Numbered from the stretch's first letter, positions 1-11,576 are shown. The stretch is DNA of 64,000 bases from Ichthyophis bannanicus (GCA_033557465.1 CM066032.1:1315419758-1315483757), one strand, 5' to 3'. Translations and numbers: made by a program. The notes: generated by a model not told the origin, from the sequence alone.

Positions 1-169
1 AATCCTTCCTCTTCTCTTTAATGCCACGCATAACTTTCATTTATTCAAACCTTTATATTTATGTTTGTTTGCATCTATAGATCAAGTAATTTCCATAGGT
101 TCGAAAGAAGAATAGAGAAAACTAAACACAGACATGGTATGTAAAGATAATTATTATCCTGGTGAAAAA

Positions 170-740
170 AATGACATTTATTTTATTTATTTATTTGTTT
201 GTTTTTATATACCGCGCTTTTTCTGAGCAGTGCGGTTTACTTATAACACATGAACAATAAACTGGTTTACATATAACACATAAACAATAAACTGGTTTAA
301 ATAGAACAGGTTACATAGAACAAATTTACATCAGATTGGCATCAACATGAGCAGATTTATAGCAAATTTGGCATTAACATGAACGGTTAACAGTGAATAT
401 TGGATTGCAATTTACATTAGCTTGACATTTCCACGGGATCTGTTACAGGGCTGGTTTAGAGTAGCTGGTTATAAGCTATTTGGAATAGGTATGTCTTTAA
501 TGCCTTCCTAAAAGATGTAAGGTCTGAGATGGCTCGTATCACTGGGGGTAAGTGTGTTCCATTGAGTTGGTGTGAATAGAGAAAATGCACGATTCTTGGT
601 CGATTGGGTACCAGATCTTATTGCTGAGGGGATGACGAGAGTGTTTACCATGCATGATCTCCTAGTTCTGGTTTCCGGCGTCCATTGTATGAGCTTTGAG
701 AGAGAGGTTGCAGACATTCCGTGAAGGGCCTTGAAGATCA
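170..740 (-). repeat. L2-like LINE 3' end, minus strand
   Basis: Read on the minus strand, 717-508 is an open stretch resembling the C-terminal end of an L2/CR1-type reverse transcriptase ORF. It has an alternating Pro/Arg/Ser region and then a PTQWNTL block, the counterpart of the usual P-x-x-WN-x-LP motif. Upstream (about 740-717) the codons read LPIASRLIFKALHG, the typical LINE motif before that tail. Downstream (toward 170) lies a 3' UTR and a TTTA-rich tail ending with a short AGCGCGGTATATAAAAA-type sequence. It is a 5'-truncated, inactive copy. Confidence 0.6.
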
Positions 741-1370
741 GGCGGCTTGCTATGGGTAGCCGGTGAAGCTTTGTAGATCAGGCGGCTTGCTATGGGTAGC
801 CGGTGAAGCTTTGTAGATCAGGCGGCTTGCTATGGGTAGCCGGTGAAGCTTTGTAGATCAGGTGACTTGCTATGGTTAGCCAGTGAAGCTTTGTAGATCA
901 GGCGGCTTGCTATGGGTAGCCAGTGAAGCTTTGTAGATCAGGCGGCTTGCTATGGGTAGCCAGTGAAGCTTTGTAGATCAGGCGACTTGCTATGGTTAGC
1001 CAGTGAAGCTTTGTAGATCAGGCGGCTTGCTATGGGTAGCCAGTGAAGCTTTGTAGATCAGGCGGCTTGCTATGGGTAGCCAGTGAAGCTTTGTAGATCA
1101 GGCGACTTGCTATGGTTAGCCAATGAAGCTTTGTAGATCAGGCGGCTTGCTATGGGTAGCCGGTGAAGCTTTGTAGATCAGGCGGCTTGCTATGGGTAGC
1201 CGGTGAAGCTTTGTAGATCAGGCGGCTTGCTATGGGTAGCCGGTGAAGCTTTGTAGATCAGGCGGCTTGCTATGGGTAGCCGGTGAAGCTTTATAGATCA
1301 GGCGGCTTGCTACGGGTAGCCAGTGAAGCTTTGTAGATCAGGCGGCTTGCTATGGGTAGCCAGTGAAGCT
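741..1370. repeat. 40-bp tandem array, about 15.75 copies
   Basis: Sixteen head-to-tail units of exactly 40 bp begin at 741 (GGCGGCTTGCTATGGGTAGC is the first half of the unit) and the last is cut at about 1,370. Units 4, 7 and 10 (861, 981, 1,101) share a variant first half with GACTTGC and GGTTAGC, so the middle of the array has a 120-bp higher-order period. The unit is the reverse complement of the LINE codons found just to its left, so the array looks like amplification of a LINE coding fragment. There are no spacers. Confidence 0.95.
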
Positions 1371-1543
1371 GAAACAGTAGAGGAGAGCATTACGCAAAAT
1401 ATTATTAAAAGAGTGTCATAATTATTTGAAAAACAAAGGGAGGCATGCAAAATTAAATTAGAAATCTTTCAAATATTAAAAAAGGACCCAACATGACAGT
1501 GTTTCAGTAATATTCCTGAAACAAGGTTAAGAATCATAAGTAA

Positions 1544-2640
1544 TGGGACATGTTTACTAAAGTGTGGTAGCCGGGAGCATGGGGTATAGCATGTGACAAA
1601 CACATGTTTGGCTGTGTATTAGCTGGGAGCACGCGGCCATAAGGCTCCCTTGCTAAATTCACTGAAGTACCCGAGCAGCGTGTAGAAGAGGCGGGATTAG
1701 GGTAGAGTTGGGGTGGAAAGTGAGCAGCTGCAGCTGCGCACAGCTAGTGTGGCTGCAGTAGGTTAGTTGTGGGGTTTCAAATGCACCGCTAGCATGGGTG
1801 TAACTATTACCTGCCTCCTACAGTTGGTAGGTGTTCCCACTGTGCCATGGATGTTCCACCTACCCAAACAATGCCAAGGAACCTTCCCCCTGCATATCCC
1901 CAGGCACAGAAAATATTTTGGGTTCTACTAGGCAGTCGCCTAAAGTGATGATCTCCAAGATAGCATACCATAAATCCTGATATCCACATACACCCAAAGA
2001 GCCTGCTGCTAAAACAGACCCCTGCTGGGAGGGTGGGCATACATACATCTATAAAAGGCACAAGAGTGTTTCCAAACTACATCATCCAAAGAGGCACTTG
2101 CACAAGATCACTGTGGCTAGGAAGTGGAACACGGGGCAGAATGCAGCCCCACTAATCCCAAACCCCCTGCACTGGCCCGCATACAACAAAGGCAGAGCTG
2201 TACCTGTGGTCCCCAACCCCATGTCTTCACCGGATGCAGATACATGCAGAGGCCAGAGTGGCAAACAGTTGGCAGGGAGAATGGGCCTGTTACACCAGCA
2301 GCCCCCCTCCATCTATCCACATGTCAGCACAGCCATGATTGGGTGGACAGCACTGCTGAACATGCATCTGAAAGTAGGTCATGGCCTCAGCTGAGCCACA
2401 TAGTCAGGGTAGAGATGGCTGAAGACAGTTAGGCAGTGGGGTATGCAAATATGAGATGCACACGATGACAAATGGAAGGATGGTCACATGATTTCACAGT
2501 CCAACCTTCACCTCCCTTGTGTTGAAGACCACCTAGCAGTGCATATTTTCACCTGGGGAGCTATGCTGCTGAGATGACCTCTGTTTCTGGGAGCCATGGC
2601 CCTCATGCTGACTCTAGGGGGTTCTCGTATTCCTTTCACT
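1544..2640. mobile_element. Possible orphan left end of a Harbinger-like element
   Basis: At 1,544 the sequence TGGGACATGTTTACTAAAG follows a TAA and matches the terminal repeat of elements A, B and C at most positions. GC-rich subterminal sequence follows. No matching right end was found before the next recognisable element, so this may be a truncated copy. The right limit given is arbitrary. No gene is evident here. Confidence 0.3.
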
Positions 2641-3301
2641 GAACATAAGCTTGATTGATGTTCATTCACTCCCCCGCCCTCCTTGTTTAGGGGATGAGGC
2701 AGTCCACAGATTTGGGGAGCCTGGGTGGGGCCCCAAGTGCATGTGGGGCTTCATTTCCCATGGAGGTAGTGTGCTCTGGCTTGGGTTGCCTGTCTCCCTA
2801 GGGATAGGTAGGGTGTCTTGTGTTATCTTGCCTCTCCTCCTGGCTTAAGGTTACCCTGAAATGTCCCTGATTTTAGAATGGTGTTCACAACTCCCACCTC
2901 TTTGGCTGCCTCCTGTCCCCGATTCCAGCAATGGGGACAGAAAGGTTAGAAAAAAATGGTGTTTTCAATTTAATGACTTGAATATGTTCATTTTTAGAAT
3001 ATATAGCCATTATCTTTATTTTTTGCATAGGACTGGTAAAATGCATTCACTGTTTCTATTTCTCTGTCAATTTGTCTGCTTGGAAGTGATATTGTTGCTG
3101 TCATGGATGGGAGAGGGCAAGGTAATGACTCCTCTTCTCTCCTTCACACCTTGTTGCTCAAATCTAGAACAAAGGTATCCCTCCCCTCAACACTCCCCAC
3201 CCACCCCCCCCCCCCAGTGAATTTTGGGCCCTTCCTTTTTACATGGACTAGGGATCCTGTTTCTCCACAGTCCCTTCAAACTGTGCCATTCTTCCTGTTG
3301 T
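2641..3301. other. No gene seen
   Basis: No coding pattern, RNA gene or repeat boundary was recognised. The stretch includes a short poly-C tract near 3,205. Open frames here are short and have no family resemblance. Confidence 0.5.
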
Positions 3302-4564
3302 AAAGAACAAAGATAATAAACCAAGCCCAGATTAAACTCCTTCCACCTCTGTCAAAGCAAATTTTTTGTTGGAACAGGCTAGAGGCAGCTAGAATTGGAA
3401 TCGAGCCACACCAGACAGCCGGTTCCTTTTCAATCAATTTTAAAAATAATCTCAACACTTATCTATTTATGGCTTTCCAGTGAAATTCTTGACCAAGTCC
3501 AAAGCCAGTGAACAATCACGCTGGCATACTATGTTCTTCAGCGGTAATTTCAAGCAGCATATCCACGGCGCGCACGTTTTGGGCCCTTAGCCCTGTGTCA
3601 AGTGTTCACCGACTCACTAACAGAAACCGCCAAGAAGTCACCGACTTGGGTTTCAAACTCCGGAAAGAAGAGGTGGTATAAACGGATAGGCTGACAGCAA
3701 CTGACAATCATCCAGGAGCACCAATCCACCAAATGGGAGACCCCACTCATCTCGGGGAATCCCTTGGTGTCATTAGTGACATCACAGCAAGCTTGACCAT
3801 TCCACTTCCCTATTCAATCCAGACAGGTGAACAGCGTTCAATTCAAAAATCAACTGTTGTTCTCGTTTTTGCAACAGAGCTAGATGGTTACCCCCCTGGG
3901 GTTTGGCGGAGGATGGAGGATATATCTTGGACAATTCTGGATCATGTTCCGCCAAACCCCTGGGGGGGGGGGGGGTAACCGTCTAGCTCTGTTGCAAAAA
4001 CGAGAACAATAGTTGATTTTTGAATTGAACGCTGTTCACCCGTCTGGATTGAATAGGGAAGTGGAATGGTCAAGCTTGCTGTGATGTCACTAATGACACC
4101 AAGGGATTCCCCGAGATGAGTGGGGTCTCCCATTTGGTGGATTGGTGCTCCTGGATGATTGTCAGTTGCTGTCAGCCTATCCGTTTGTACCACCTCTTAT
4201 TTCCGGTGTTTGAAACCCAAGTCGGTGACTTCTTGGCGGTTTCTGTTAGCGAGTTGGTGAACACTTGACACAGGGCTAAGGGCCAGAAATGTGTGCGTCG
4301 TGGATATGCTGCTTGAAATTACCGCTGAAGAACATAGTATGCCAGCGTCATTGTTCACTGGCTTTGGACTTGGTCAAGAATTTCACTGGAAAGCCATAAT
4401 TAGATAAGTGTTTAGATTATTTTTAAAATTGATTGAAAAGGAACCGGCTGTCTGGTGTGGCTCGATTCCAATTCTAGCTGCCTCCAGCCTGTTCCAACAA
4501 AAGATTTGCTTTGACAGAGGTAGAAGGAGTTTAATCTAGGTTTGGTTTATTATCTTTGTGCTTT
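3302..4564. repeat. 1.26-kb palindrome / foldback element
   Basis: The left arm (about 3,302-3,913) is the reverse complement of the right arm (about 3,948-4,564) with few mismatches and a central loop of about 34 bases. For example, the left arm ends CCCCCTGGGGTTTGGCGGA and the right arm begins TCCGCCAAACCCCTGGGGGG. Both arms give the same short translated stretch when each is read outward. No transposase gene is visible inside. It is best described as a foldback-type DNA element or an inverted duplication. I saw no clear target duplication. Confidence 0.85.
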
Positions 4565-5335
4565 ACTTTTCACCAAACTGGGGTTTTCATTATTGATTCT
4601 TCTTCTTGTGGCAATTGATCTCTCTCCTGGTTCTCAAGACCTCCCTGGCACTCACAAGTAAAAGCAGGTGCTTTCCCGAGACGTCTACTATAGGGATCCT
4701 TTGACCCGAACTCCTAAGCCTCCCTAAAACCACTTTCAGTTGAGACACGGCCCAGCACTCATCTTGGGCTTACACACATTATCACCGCTACCAGATGGTA
4801 CCTCTGTGCCTTACTTCTTTTTCTGCATCCACTCACTGGTGTAACTTTGACCGTAGGTTAACCTGACGCATCAGCAGAGACCACAGCCACTTCCATCACT
4901 CTGCACATGCCATGACTCCCCAGCATACTGTGACCTGCCACAGGTAGAGATCCACAGTCCCAATGTTTCCATGAGACAGTGGTGCATGGAAGAGGGCTTT
5001 AGATTTGATAGAAACTGGTCAACATTCTGGGGAGGATAGAGCCTTTCCGAAAGGGTGGGCTCCTCTTTAAAGGGGTGTAACCAGGCTGCTGCCATTATTC
5101 TTTAAAAAGGAGATAGAGTAGCTTTTAAATTAGATAATGGGTAAAAAAAACGATGGGCACCCAAAAGTGCATGGTTCATAATGATTTATCTTTGCAGAAT
5201 ACTAACAAAAAAGAGAAGTTAGGGAATACCGATAGAGAGGTTGCAATAAAGGAAAAAGTAGCCCAGGTGCCTTTAAGTAAAGAACACAAAATTGAAAGAT
5301 TCCTAATTACTCCTGTCAGCTAATGAGGATGTTGT
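4565..5335. other. No gene seen
   Basis: No convincing coding sequence or element end was recognised between the palindrome and the LINE fragment to the right. Confidence 0.5.
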
Positions 5336-5510
5336 TAATATGGACAAAAACATACTTTGAAATGTCTGTATACAAATGCTAGAAGTCTGAAAATAAGATG
5401 GAAGAGTTAGAGTACATAGCACTGAATGAAGAGGCAGATATAATAGGCATTTGAGAATAACCAACGAGACACTGTGAAAATAATACAAATTGTATCACAA
5501 TAATAGGGTA
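5336..5510 (+). repeat. CR1-like LINE endonuclease fragment
   Basis: Plus-strand codons around 5,365-5,460 read NARSL, then after a one-base shift KMEELEYIALNEEADIIGI. This matches the start of the apurinic endonuclease domain of CR1-type LINEs (an NARSL block, then a DIIGITET-like block). Stops and the frameshift make it a dead fragment. Confidence 0.5.
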
Positions 5511-5519
5511 AATCAAATT

Positions 5520-5815
5520 GGTGGAGGGGTGATGCCAGGTCCGGCACTATCCATTAGGTGAACTAGGCAGTCGCCTAGAGTGTCAGCCATGCAGGCGTGC
5601 CTTGATACTGCTGTTGCCCCTTTCCAGGACCTGCAGCGGCGGCAATTATAGGAAACAGCCCCACAGTGCCTTACCTTAAGCTTCAGTGCCACAGGGCTGT
5701 TTACTTCTGCCCCTCTATGACTCCCGATGCCAACTTCCTGTGGAAGCAAACAGCCCAGTGGTGCTGAAGCTTAAGGTAAGGCACCACCGGACTGTTTGCT
5801 ATCATTATCGCTGCT
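5520..5815. repeat. Short inverted-repeat element
   Basis: Sequence at about 5,651-5,707 is inverted at about 5,750-5,801; both contain CTTAAGCTTCAG-type cores around CAGTGCC/GGCAC motifs. The left part contains AGGCAGTCGCCTA, which recurs in similar form at about 1,930. This suggests a dispersed repeat of unknown class. Confidence 0.4.
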
Positions 5816-5829
5816 GCAGGTCCCAGAGA

Positions 5830-7723
5830 GTTTTATAGTTTATAGTTTATTTGGGTTAGGTATACTGCTTAAGACATGCCAACAATGCAGCTTAGAATAT
5901 AAATTTAAAGGCACAGAAAGGAAAAAGAACTACAAAATGTTGACAGGAAAGAGGAGTAAAGGGATAGGTGTAGAGAGCTGTGACATGGGAGGTCAGTCCA
6001 GAAGATCTCTCCCTCAAGCCAAAGGCCTTCCTAAACAGGACAGTCTTAAGAAGTGTTTTACATTTTTTGAAGTTGTCCTCCAGGCAAACAGGGGCCAGAA
6101 GGCAATTCCAATGAGAGGGTGAAATAAAGTAGAAGGCAGAGTGCCTCGTGTGCTCATACTGAGCTTTGGAAGATGGCAAAATGACTAATCTATCCCCATG
6201 TAGAGAGTGTAAGCAGCGAGGGAAGGGGGCATATGGGATCACCAAATCAACAGGTATACTGGAGCATGATTGTTTGTAAGGACTTGTGTGTTAAGGTTAG
6301 GATTTTGTGCTGGATCCGAGCCAAGACAGGAAGCTAATGTAGCAGCTGATTAGCATGCAATAAATAATACCAGGAGTCAGTTCAAAGATCCAAGCCAATT
6401 TATTGTGCACAGGCTCAGAGTCAAGCTTCAAAAAGGACTGAGCAACATTCTTACAGAGACATACTCATTTATACATTTTTCTTCAGCTTGATACATGCAG
6501 ACTTTCTATTGGTTCCCACGCCCCCTGCACCTGTCCAATCAGGGACCCTCTCTGGGCCTAACATCCTGTTCCCCCCTTCTCAGACTATTCTAACAAAGGC
6601 TCAGTTTCTAGACATAAACACATCCCTACTACAAGGTCATTTCTAGGCTCAGAGAATGTGAGAATGCAAAACACTGGAACATATCTATCATCAGCATAAA
6701 AGAATTGAATAAGGATTAACACAAACTTATCAAAAGCAGTTTAGAGCGGTTTAAGGCAGATCCTCAGACCTTCACTGACTTTGATCTTTTCAGCACTACT
6801 ATTTTTAGGTGGGAGTGGGGACTCAGACCTAGCTTGCAGGTCTCTCAGACATGTACAGGCTATTATATAGGCCATGGCATACCACACCAATGATGCTGGA
6901 TCATGAGAGTGGGTGATGATCTGTAAGCAGGGATTCCTGTATAGATAATGTTGCAGTAATCCAATTAAGCAAAGACATGCTGAGGATAATGGAAATTTGA
7001 GCAGGAAGGTCAAGGAATGGGTGTAGGGTAAGAAACCAATGGAGGACTCCAAAGGAGGTTTTAGCAACCTATGTGACTCAGGCAGAGAATGATAGGTGTG
7101 AGTCAATAAGGATGCCTAGGTATCAGAAGACTGTTGAAAAGTGATGGTGGAATTGTCCAAGAGAGGCGAGAGGGTGGGAATAGGGCTGCTACCAATGATC
7201 CAAGTGGCTGTAGTTTTCTTGGCACTGAGTCAGAGGGCATTAGAGTGGAGCCAGGTGGAAATTTTGCATAGGCTTGAGTTAATGGGTATGGTCAATGTGG
7301 GTGAGGTCTGGGTTGTAAGAGTGAGTGTATCCAATGAGAAGAATGTCATCAGCTTATAAATAAAAGGATAAACCAATTATCGGGAGGAGGGTGGCTAGGG
7401 GGCTTAGAAGATGTTGAACAAAAGGGGGGAAAGAGCAGAGCCTTGTGGAACTCCACAAGTTAAAGAAATGGGGGAGGAGGTTGTTGCTAGTGGATACTTG
7501 GAAAGAGCATTCGGAAAGGAAAGAGGTGAACCATGAAACTATTTTGCTGCAGAGACCGATACTGTAAAGGCTGGATAGGAGAATGTTATGGTTAACAAGG
7601 TCAAAAGCAGCCAAAAGATCTAATGATATAGTGAATGCAATTGGGTCCTAATGGAGTGCACTGTGTAGCTCACTTGGGACAGAGGTGATGATCGTTTCTG
7701 TGCTGTGGAATTTTTGAAACCAA
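5830..7723 (-). repeat. L2-like LINE, minus strand (3' part)
   Basis: Minus-strand reading at 7,614-7,354 gives the reverse transcriptase block AAFDLVNHNILLSSLYSIGL, with the conserved AAFD aspartate. Minus-strand 6,245-5,892 gives the C-terminal block SPSHWN followed by LKT-x-LF-x-KAF. The element ends at about 5,830 with a TTTATAGTTTAT tail. It is broken by a solo LTR (6,338-6,886) and by element A at 7,723. The upstream part resumes at 13,441, where the reverse transcriptase text continues in the same orientation. It is degenerate and inactive. Confidence 0.7.
6338..6886 (-). mobile_element. Solo LTR of the ERV family, minus strand
   Basis: The minus strand begins TGTGGTATGCC at 6,886 and ends TGCTACA at 6,338, so it has the TG...CA ends. 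It carries an AATAAA signal near its 3' part (plus-strand TTTATT at about 6,400) and a GTGCACAATAAA block shared with the other LTRs of this window. Four-base flanks are CTAA on the left and CCAA on the right, compatible with a duplication that has one transition. It sits inside the L2-like LINE. No internal retroviral sequence is attached, so it is a recombination remnant. Confidence 0.75.
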
Positions 7724-8099
7724 GGGGTATGTTTACTAAACCGTGCAACTGTGCGGGGCGCACTTGAGCGTGCGCTAAGGTACCTTAGCGCACGCTAAAG
7801 ATGCGTTTTGTGTGCCCCGCACAAGTGCGCGGCGCGCTGATGTGCGATAGAAGCGTGGAAAGGCATTCCGAGGGCGGAGGAAGGCTCCCGAGGGGCAGAG
7901 GGATGGGGTCAATGGGTGGAGAGTGGGAGGGGAGAGGCTCCCCGCACAGGAGCAGGGCTGAAATTCAAGCTAAAAAATACCGCGAGTGAAAACCTCGCGT
8001 TAGAGCCGATTTAAAGGGAAGAGAAACCATTTCTGTCAGCAATGTACAGCAAAACCGGGGAAACTTACAAAACGTGAGCAGTGTAATACATGTGCACAG

Positions 8100-8400
8100 A
8101 ACAAAATATGAAATATAAATTGAAAAAGACCACAACAAAATTCTAAAAAATTATAATCCAGCTGGGCAACAGTGATATTAATGGGCAACCATAAAAAACA
8201 CTCCCAGGAAAGCTCCAAAAAAAAGAAATGATTTTTGGAAGGGTCTACGGAGCGTAGACCCTTCCAAAAATCATTCCCTTTTTTTTGGAGCTTTCCTGGG
8301 AGTGTTTTATATGGTTGCCCATTGATATCACTATTGGCCAGCTTGGTTATGTTTTTTTCCCCTTTTTTCGAGGTCATTTTTGGGGTTTATTTGCACTTTT
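8100..8400. repeat. Inverted duplication inside element A
   Basis: A palindrome centred near 8,251 (CTACGGAGCGTAG) has arms of roughly 150 bp holding CACTCCCAGGAAAGCTCC and its complement. Element C has only one arm of this sequence at about 18,720-18,860, so the second arm in A is an added inverted copy. Confidence 0.8.
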
Positions 8401-8519
8401 GTCTCCATACAAGGTGAATGAGCCCACAGTAAAAATGTGCAGAGCAGGGTTTCTGACTCTTTTGGCCAGGTTTCCTATCTCCAGGGACAGCACTGTCTCT
8501 GTGGCCATAGTGTGGTGTA

Positions 8520-9190
8520 GCAGACACAGCCAGTACCTATAGGACCAGAGGGGTCACAGGTTCAAATCCCAACTGGGGCTCCCACCAACCCAGTCCCCAT
8601 ATTTTACCCACCACTAAACAGAGATAGTAAAGACACTCCTTTATTGCAGAGAACATAAGCATGGTTCAAACACCTATATTTTACCCTACACCGCACACAC
8701 ACCATAACAATGGGCATTACCTACAGCTGAGTCCCCCAAATGCAGCCCTGGAGTGCCACAACTCAATCAGGTCATATGCTTTTTTCCAAGATAAGGACAT
8801 GTCAGCATGTTGGTGGAAGGGTACAGGTGGTGGAGGGGGCAGTGGCTGCTAGCCACAACAGACAGTGGCCTAGCCATGTGCAGGCTGGCACCGTCCACTG
8901 CAACAGACAGGCCCTGTCGGATGTACAGTTATGGAATCCCCAGGGAATGCAGCCTATCTGTGGCAACACAGTGGTGCAGTGCACACAGACAGTGTGTGCA
9001 AGAACAGAAGGTCATAGGTTCAAATCCAAGCTGGGGCTACTGCCAATCCAGTCCACATATTTTCCCACAACTAAACCGTGATAGTAAGGACAAACCTTTA
9101 TTGCCGAGAACATACGCATGGTTAATATGCCTATATTTTACCCCACCGAGCAAAGACACCATAAACAGGCGCATTACCTAGAGCAGAGTC
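8520..9190 (+). repeat. tRNA-like tandem units in element A (left side)
   Basis: Two units about 460 bp apart each end a GTGGYRYAGYRSACACAG-like block with GGTTCAAATCC (about 8,560 and 9,018), which is a good tRNA B box. Between them are shared ATTTTACCC and TTTATTGC blocks. Element C has three such units at about 19,190-20,300. They are plus-strand here and their counterparts on the right side of A and C point the other way. They are not real tRNA genes, since no cloverleaf is complete. Confidence 0.6.
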
Positions 9191-9194
9191 TCCC

Positions 9195-9395
9195 AAATGC
9201 AGGCCTGGAGGGCCACACACCATTCAGGTTCCATGCTGCCTCTAATAAAGATGCCTGTGCTGAATATCTATGCATCACCTCCATGGTATGCAGATGTAGC
9301 TCATGCATATTCATGAGGGACAGCATGAAAACCCGAACAGTGTTTGGAACACCAGGACTGGAGTTGGGAACCTCTGCCGTAAAGCAGCAGCCAAC
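9195..9395. repeat. hAT-like MITE remnant
   Basis: The block starts CAGAGTCTCCCAAATGCAGG and ends CCAGGACTGGAGTTGGGAAC. Its ends are inverted and related to those of the MITE at 9,831-10,376. The same block occurs at about 20,410-20,610 in element C, so the insertion predates the split of A and C. Confidence 0.5.
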
Positions 9396-9830
9396 AGGGG
9401 CAGACACACCCACACCCACACCCACACCCACAGGCCACATTGGCCAATGCCTCCTGGAGAGGCAGGACATTGGGCCCTGCGTGCATCTCCCAATACTAGC
9501 ACTTGCATACCTTAGCAATGCAAGTCTACACCTGGGTATACGGTACACAGCTCTCAAATGTTTGCGATGAGTTCTGGCAGATAGAAATTCCTACGTTAAG
9601 CACAGTTTGCTGATTGAGCTCCATCATAACAATCATTCTGATGTCTGTGGTGTGTGCTTCAGGTCTGGTCTCTGACAGTGTTTACCACCCTGGGGAGTGA
9701 CCCCCAACAGTAATGCGTACCATATCCATGCCTGTACTGTGCCCAGGACTGGTGTGGTGGGCATGGCTGCTGAACTCCTCTATAGTAGCACAATGTTGGC
9801 ATAGGTGTCGGAGTGTGTGTCTGTCTAGAC

Positions 9831-10376
9831 CAGCAGTGGGCAAACCAGGCCCTGGAGGGCCACAGACCAGTCAGGTTATCGGGATATCCCTAATGAACAT
9901 GCATGAGATATATATGCATTAGAGATATCCTGCCAACCTGACTGGTTTGTGGCCCTCCAGGGCTGGATCTGGAGACCCCTGCCTTACACCTCTGTCATTT
10001 AAGATTGTGAGTGGACAAGGTGCAGATGTCCAAGACATCAAAAAGGTTAGATAGAATTTGTCACAATCCTCCTCACTTCTCACCACCACCAAAACATTGT
10101 CTATTAGACAACTTTTTGGTGGTGGTGAGAATCGAGGAGGAATGTGACACATTCTATATACCCTTTCGATGTCTAGGACATCTGTACCTTGCCCACTCAC
10201 GATCTTAAATGACAGAGGTGTAAGGCAGGGGTCTCCAAATCCAGCCCTGGAGGGCCACAAACCAGTCAGGTTGGCAGGATATCTCTAATGCATATATATC
10301 TCATGCATGTTCATTAGGGATATCCCTAAAACCTGACTGGTCTGCGGCCCTCCAGGACCGGAGGTGCCCACCCCTG
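9831..10376. mobile_element. Palindromic hAT-like MITE
   Basis: The element begins CAGCAGTGGGCAAACC and ends with the inverse, TGCCCACCCCTG. Both ends then run into CCTGGAGGGCC-type sequence, and almost the whole 546 bp folds on itself around 10,103. GTCTAGAC lies directly on each side (9,823-9,830 and 10,377-10,384), an 8-bp duplication typical of hAT elements. Element C has the uninterrupted site (GTCTATCCAGTGTG at about 21,038), which confirms the insertion. It is too short to code for transposase. Confidence 0.85.
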
Positions 10377-11576
10377 GTCTAGACAGTGTGTGGTGGCTGC
10401 AAACACCTTCCACAGCCCACACTGCCAGCACTGTTGCCAGTATTGGCCTGCCAATGTGCATAATGAGGAGCAAGGTACCATGGGTATAGCCCGGACAGGG
10501 TGGCCTGGCCAGGGTGCATCTGCACAGGGCACTGACTGGGACATTTTAGTGGCCGGCCACCACCTACACAGACAGGGTGACCTCAGTATGTCCTGCAGGG
10601 AGATCACTCTCACCCTGACTGTGTAGTGACCACAGCATGGCTAGGCACCCCCATAGTGCTATCTAGTATTTTTCTCATGTGATATTTATAGGTTTCCTTT
10701 TGGGGGCCCAGTCACTGATTTATCTGCTTGTTGTGTATGTTGACATCCCAGTTCTGGGTGCATGCATTTCCACCAGGAACATGCACTATGGACTAGCTAG
10801 CAGACTGTTTGCAGCTGGTATGTGTCTTGATGGAGCGGCTTGCAGGGTGCAGCGGCTGAAGGCTTGCTGCAGGACAGTATCAGATAGTGTTGGGGTGCAG
10901 CTTAGCATATCCAGGCCTAATTTCTATCTGCTATTGCATTATGGATGTGTACAGAGCTGCATTGACTGTCCTGTAGGGTGCCTGTTCCCCAACAGAATTG
11001 GGGTTGATGGTCCCCTCTACTGCCACCATTGCAGGGAGGTAGAATGTGGATCTTTTGATGGGAGACCCTGTTTGCTACCCTCAGCCCTGGAGGAGGAGGG
11101 TGGTGGTACATAATCCTCCTAGAGGTCACACCTGACTGAGACAGAAAGAGATATCCAAGATGTTTCTGCAGAAACTACCTAGCTTACACATTAACATTGC
11201 TTTGAACCTCCAGCATCGCTTCTTTTAGCCATGGAAGGTGCTGTGGACCTGGTGCTGGGCGCCTCACCGCACCCTCAGGGTGAGCACAGTACCCGCACAA
11301 TGTGACGGTGTGTAGCTACTCTGTGCCAGTAACACACATGGTCAGTACCCCCTACCAGGCCGAGATGCTGTGGGGGTGCACATGGTCACCTCCCCCTACC
11401 AGGCCGAGGTGCTGTAGGGGTGCATAGCCCATCTTGTGTTTATCTGTGGACAGCTGATTTGCATGTGCAGTGCATCATGGGTACGGGTGGGCTAACCCTA
11501 TCCTGGTGACCACAACAGACTGTCTGTGTGGTGACATGCAGGCTCTCTGCAGCCAGCCAGGGGCCTGCTAGCAGCT

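Noticed and set aside
741..1370. Regular repeats suggestive of a CRISPR array
   Set aside because: Units are contiguous with no unique spacers, and the setting is a vertebrate genome; it is a simple tandem array.
3302..4564. Assembly artefact as the explanation for the palindrome
   Set aside because: The arms differ at scattered positions and have distinct flanks, so it is not a simple mirrored read; it cannot be fully excluded without reads.
8940..9030. Possible tRNA gene
   Set aside because: B-box-like sequence is good but the arms do not form a cloverleaf; repeated in tandem, so it is a tRNA-like repeat module.
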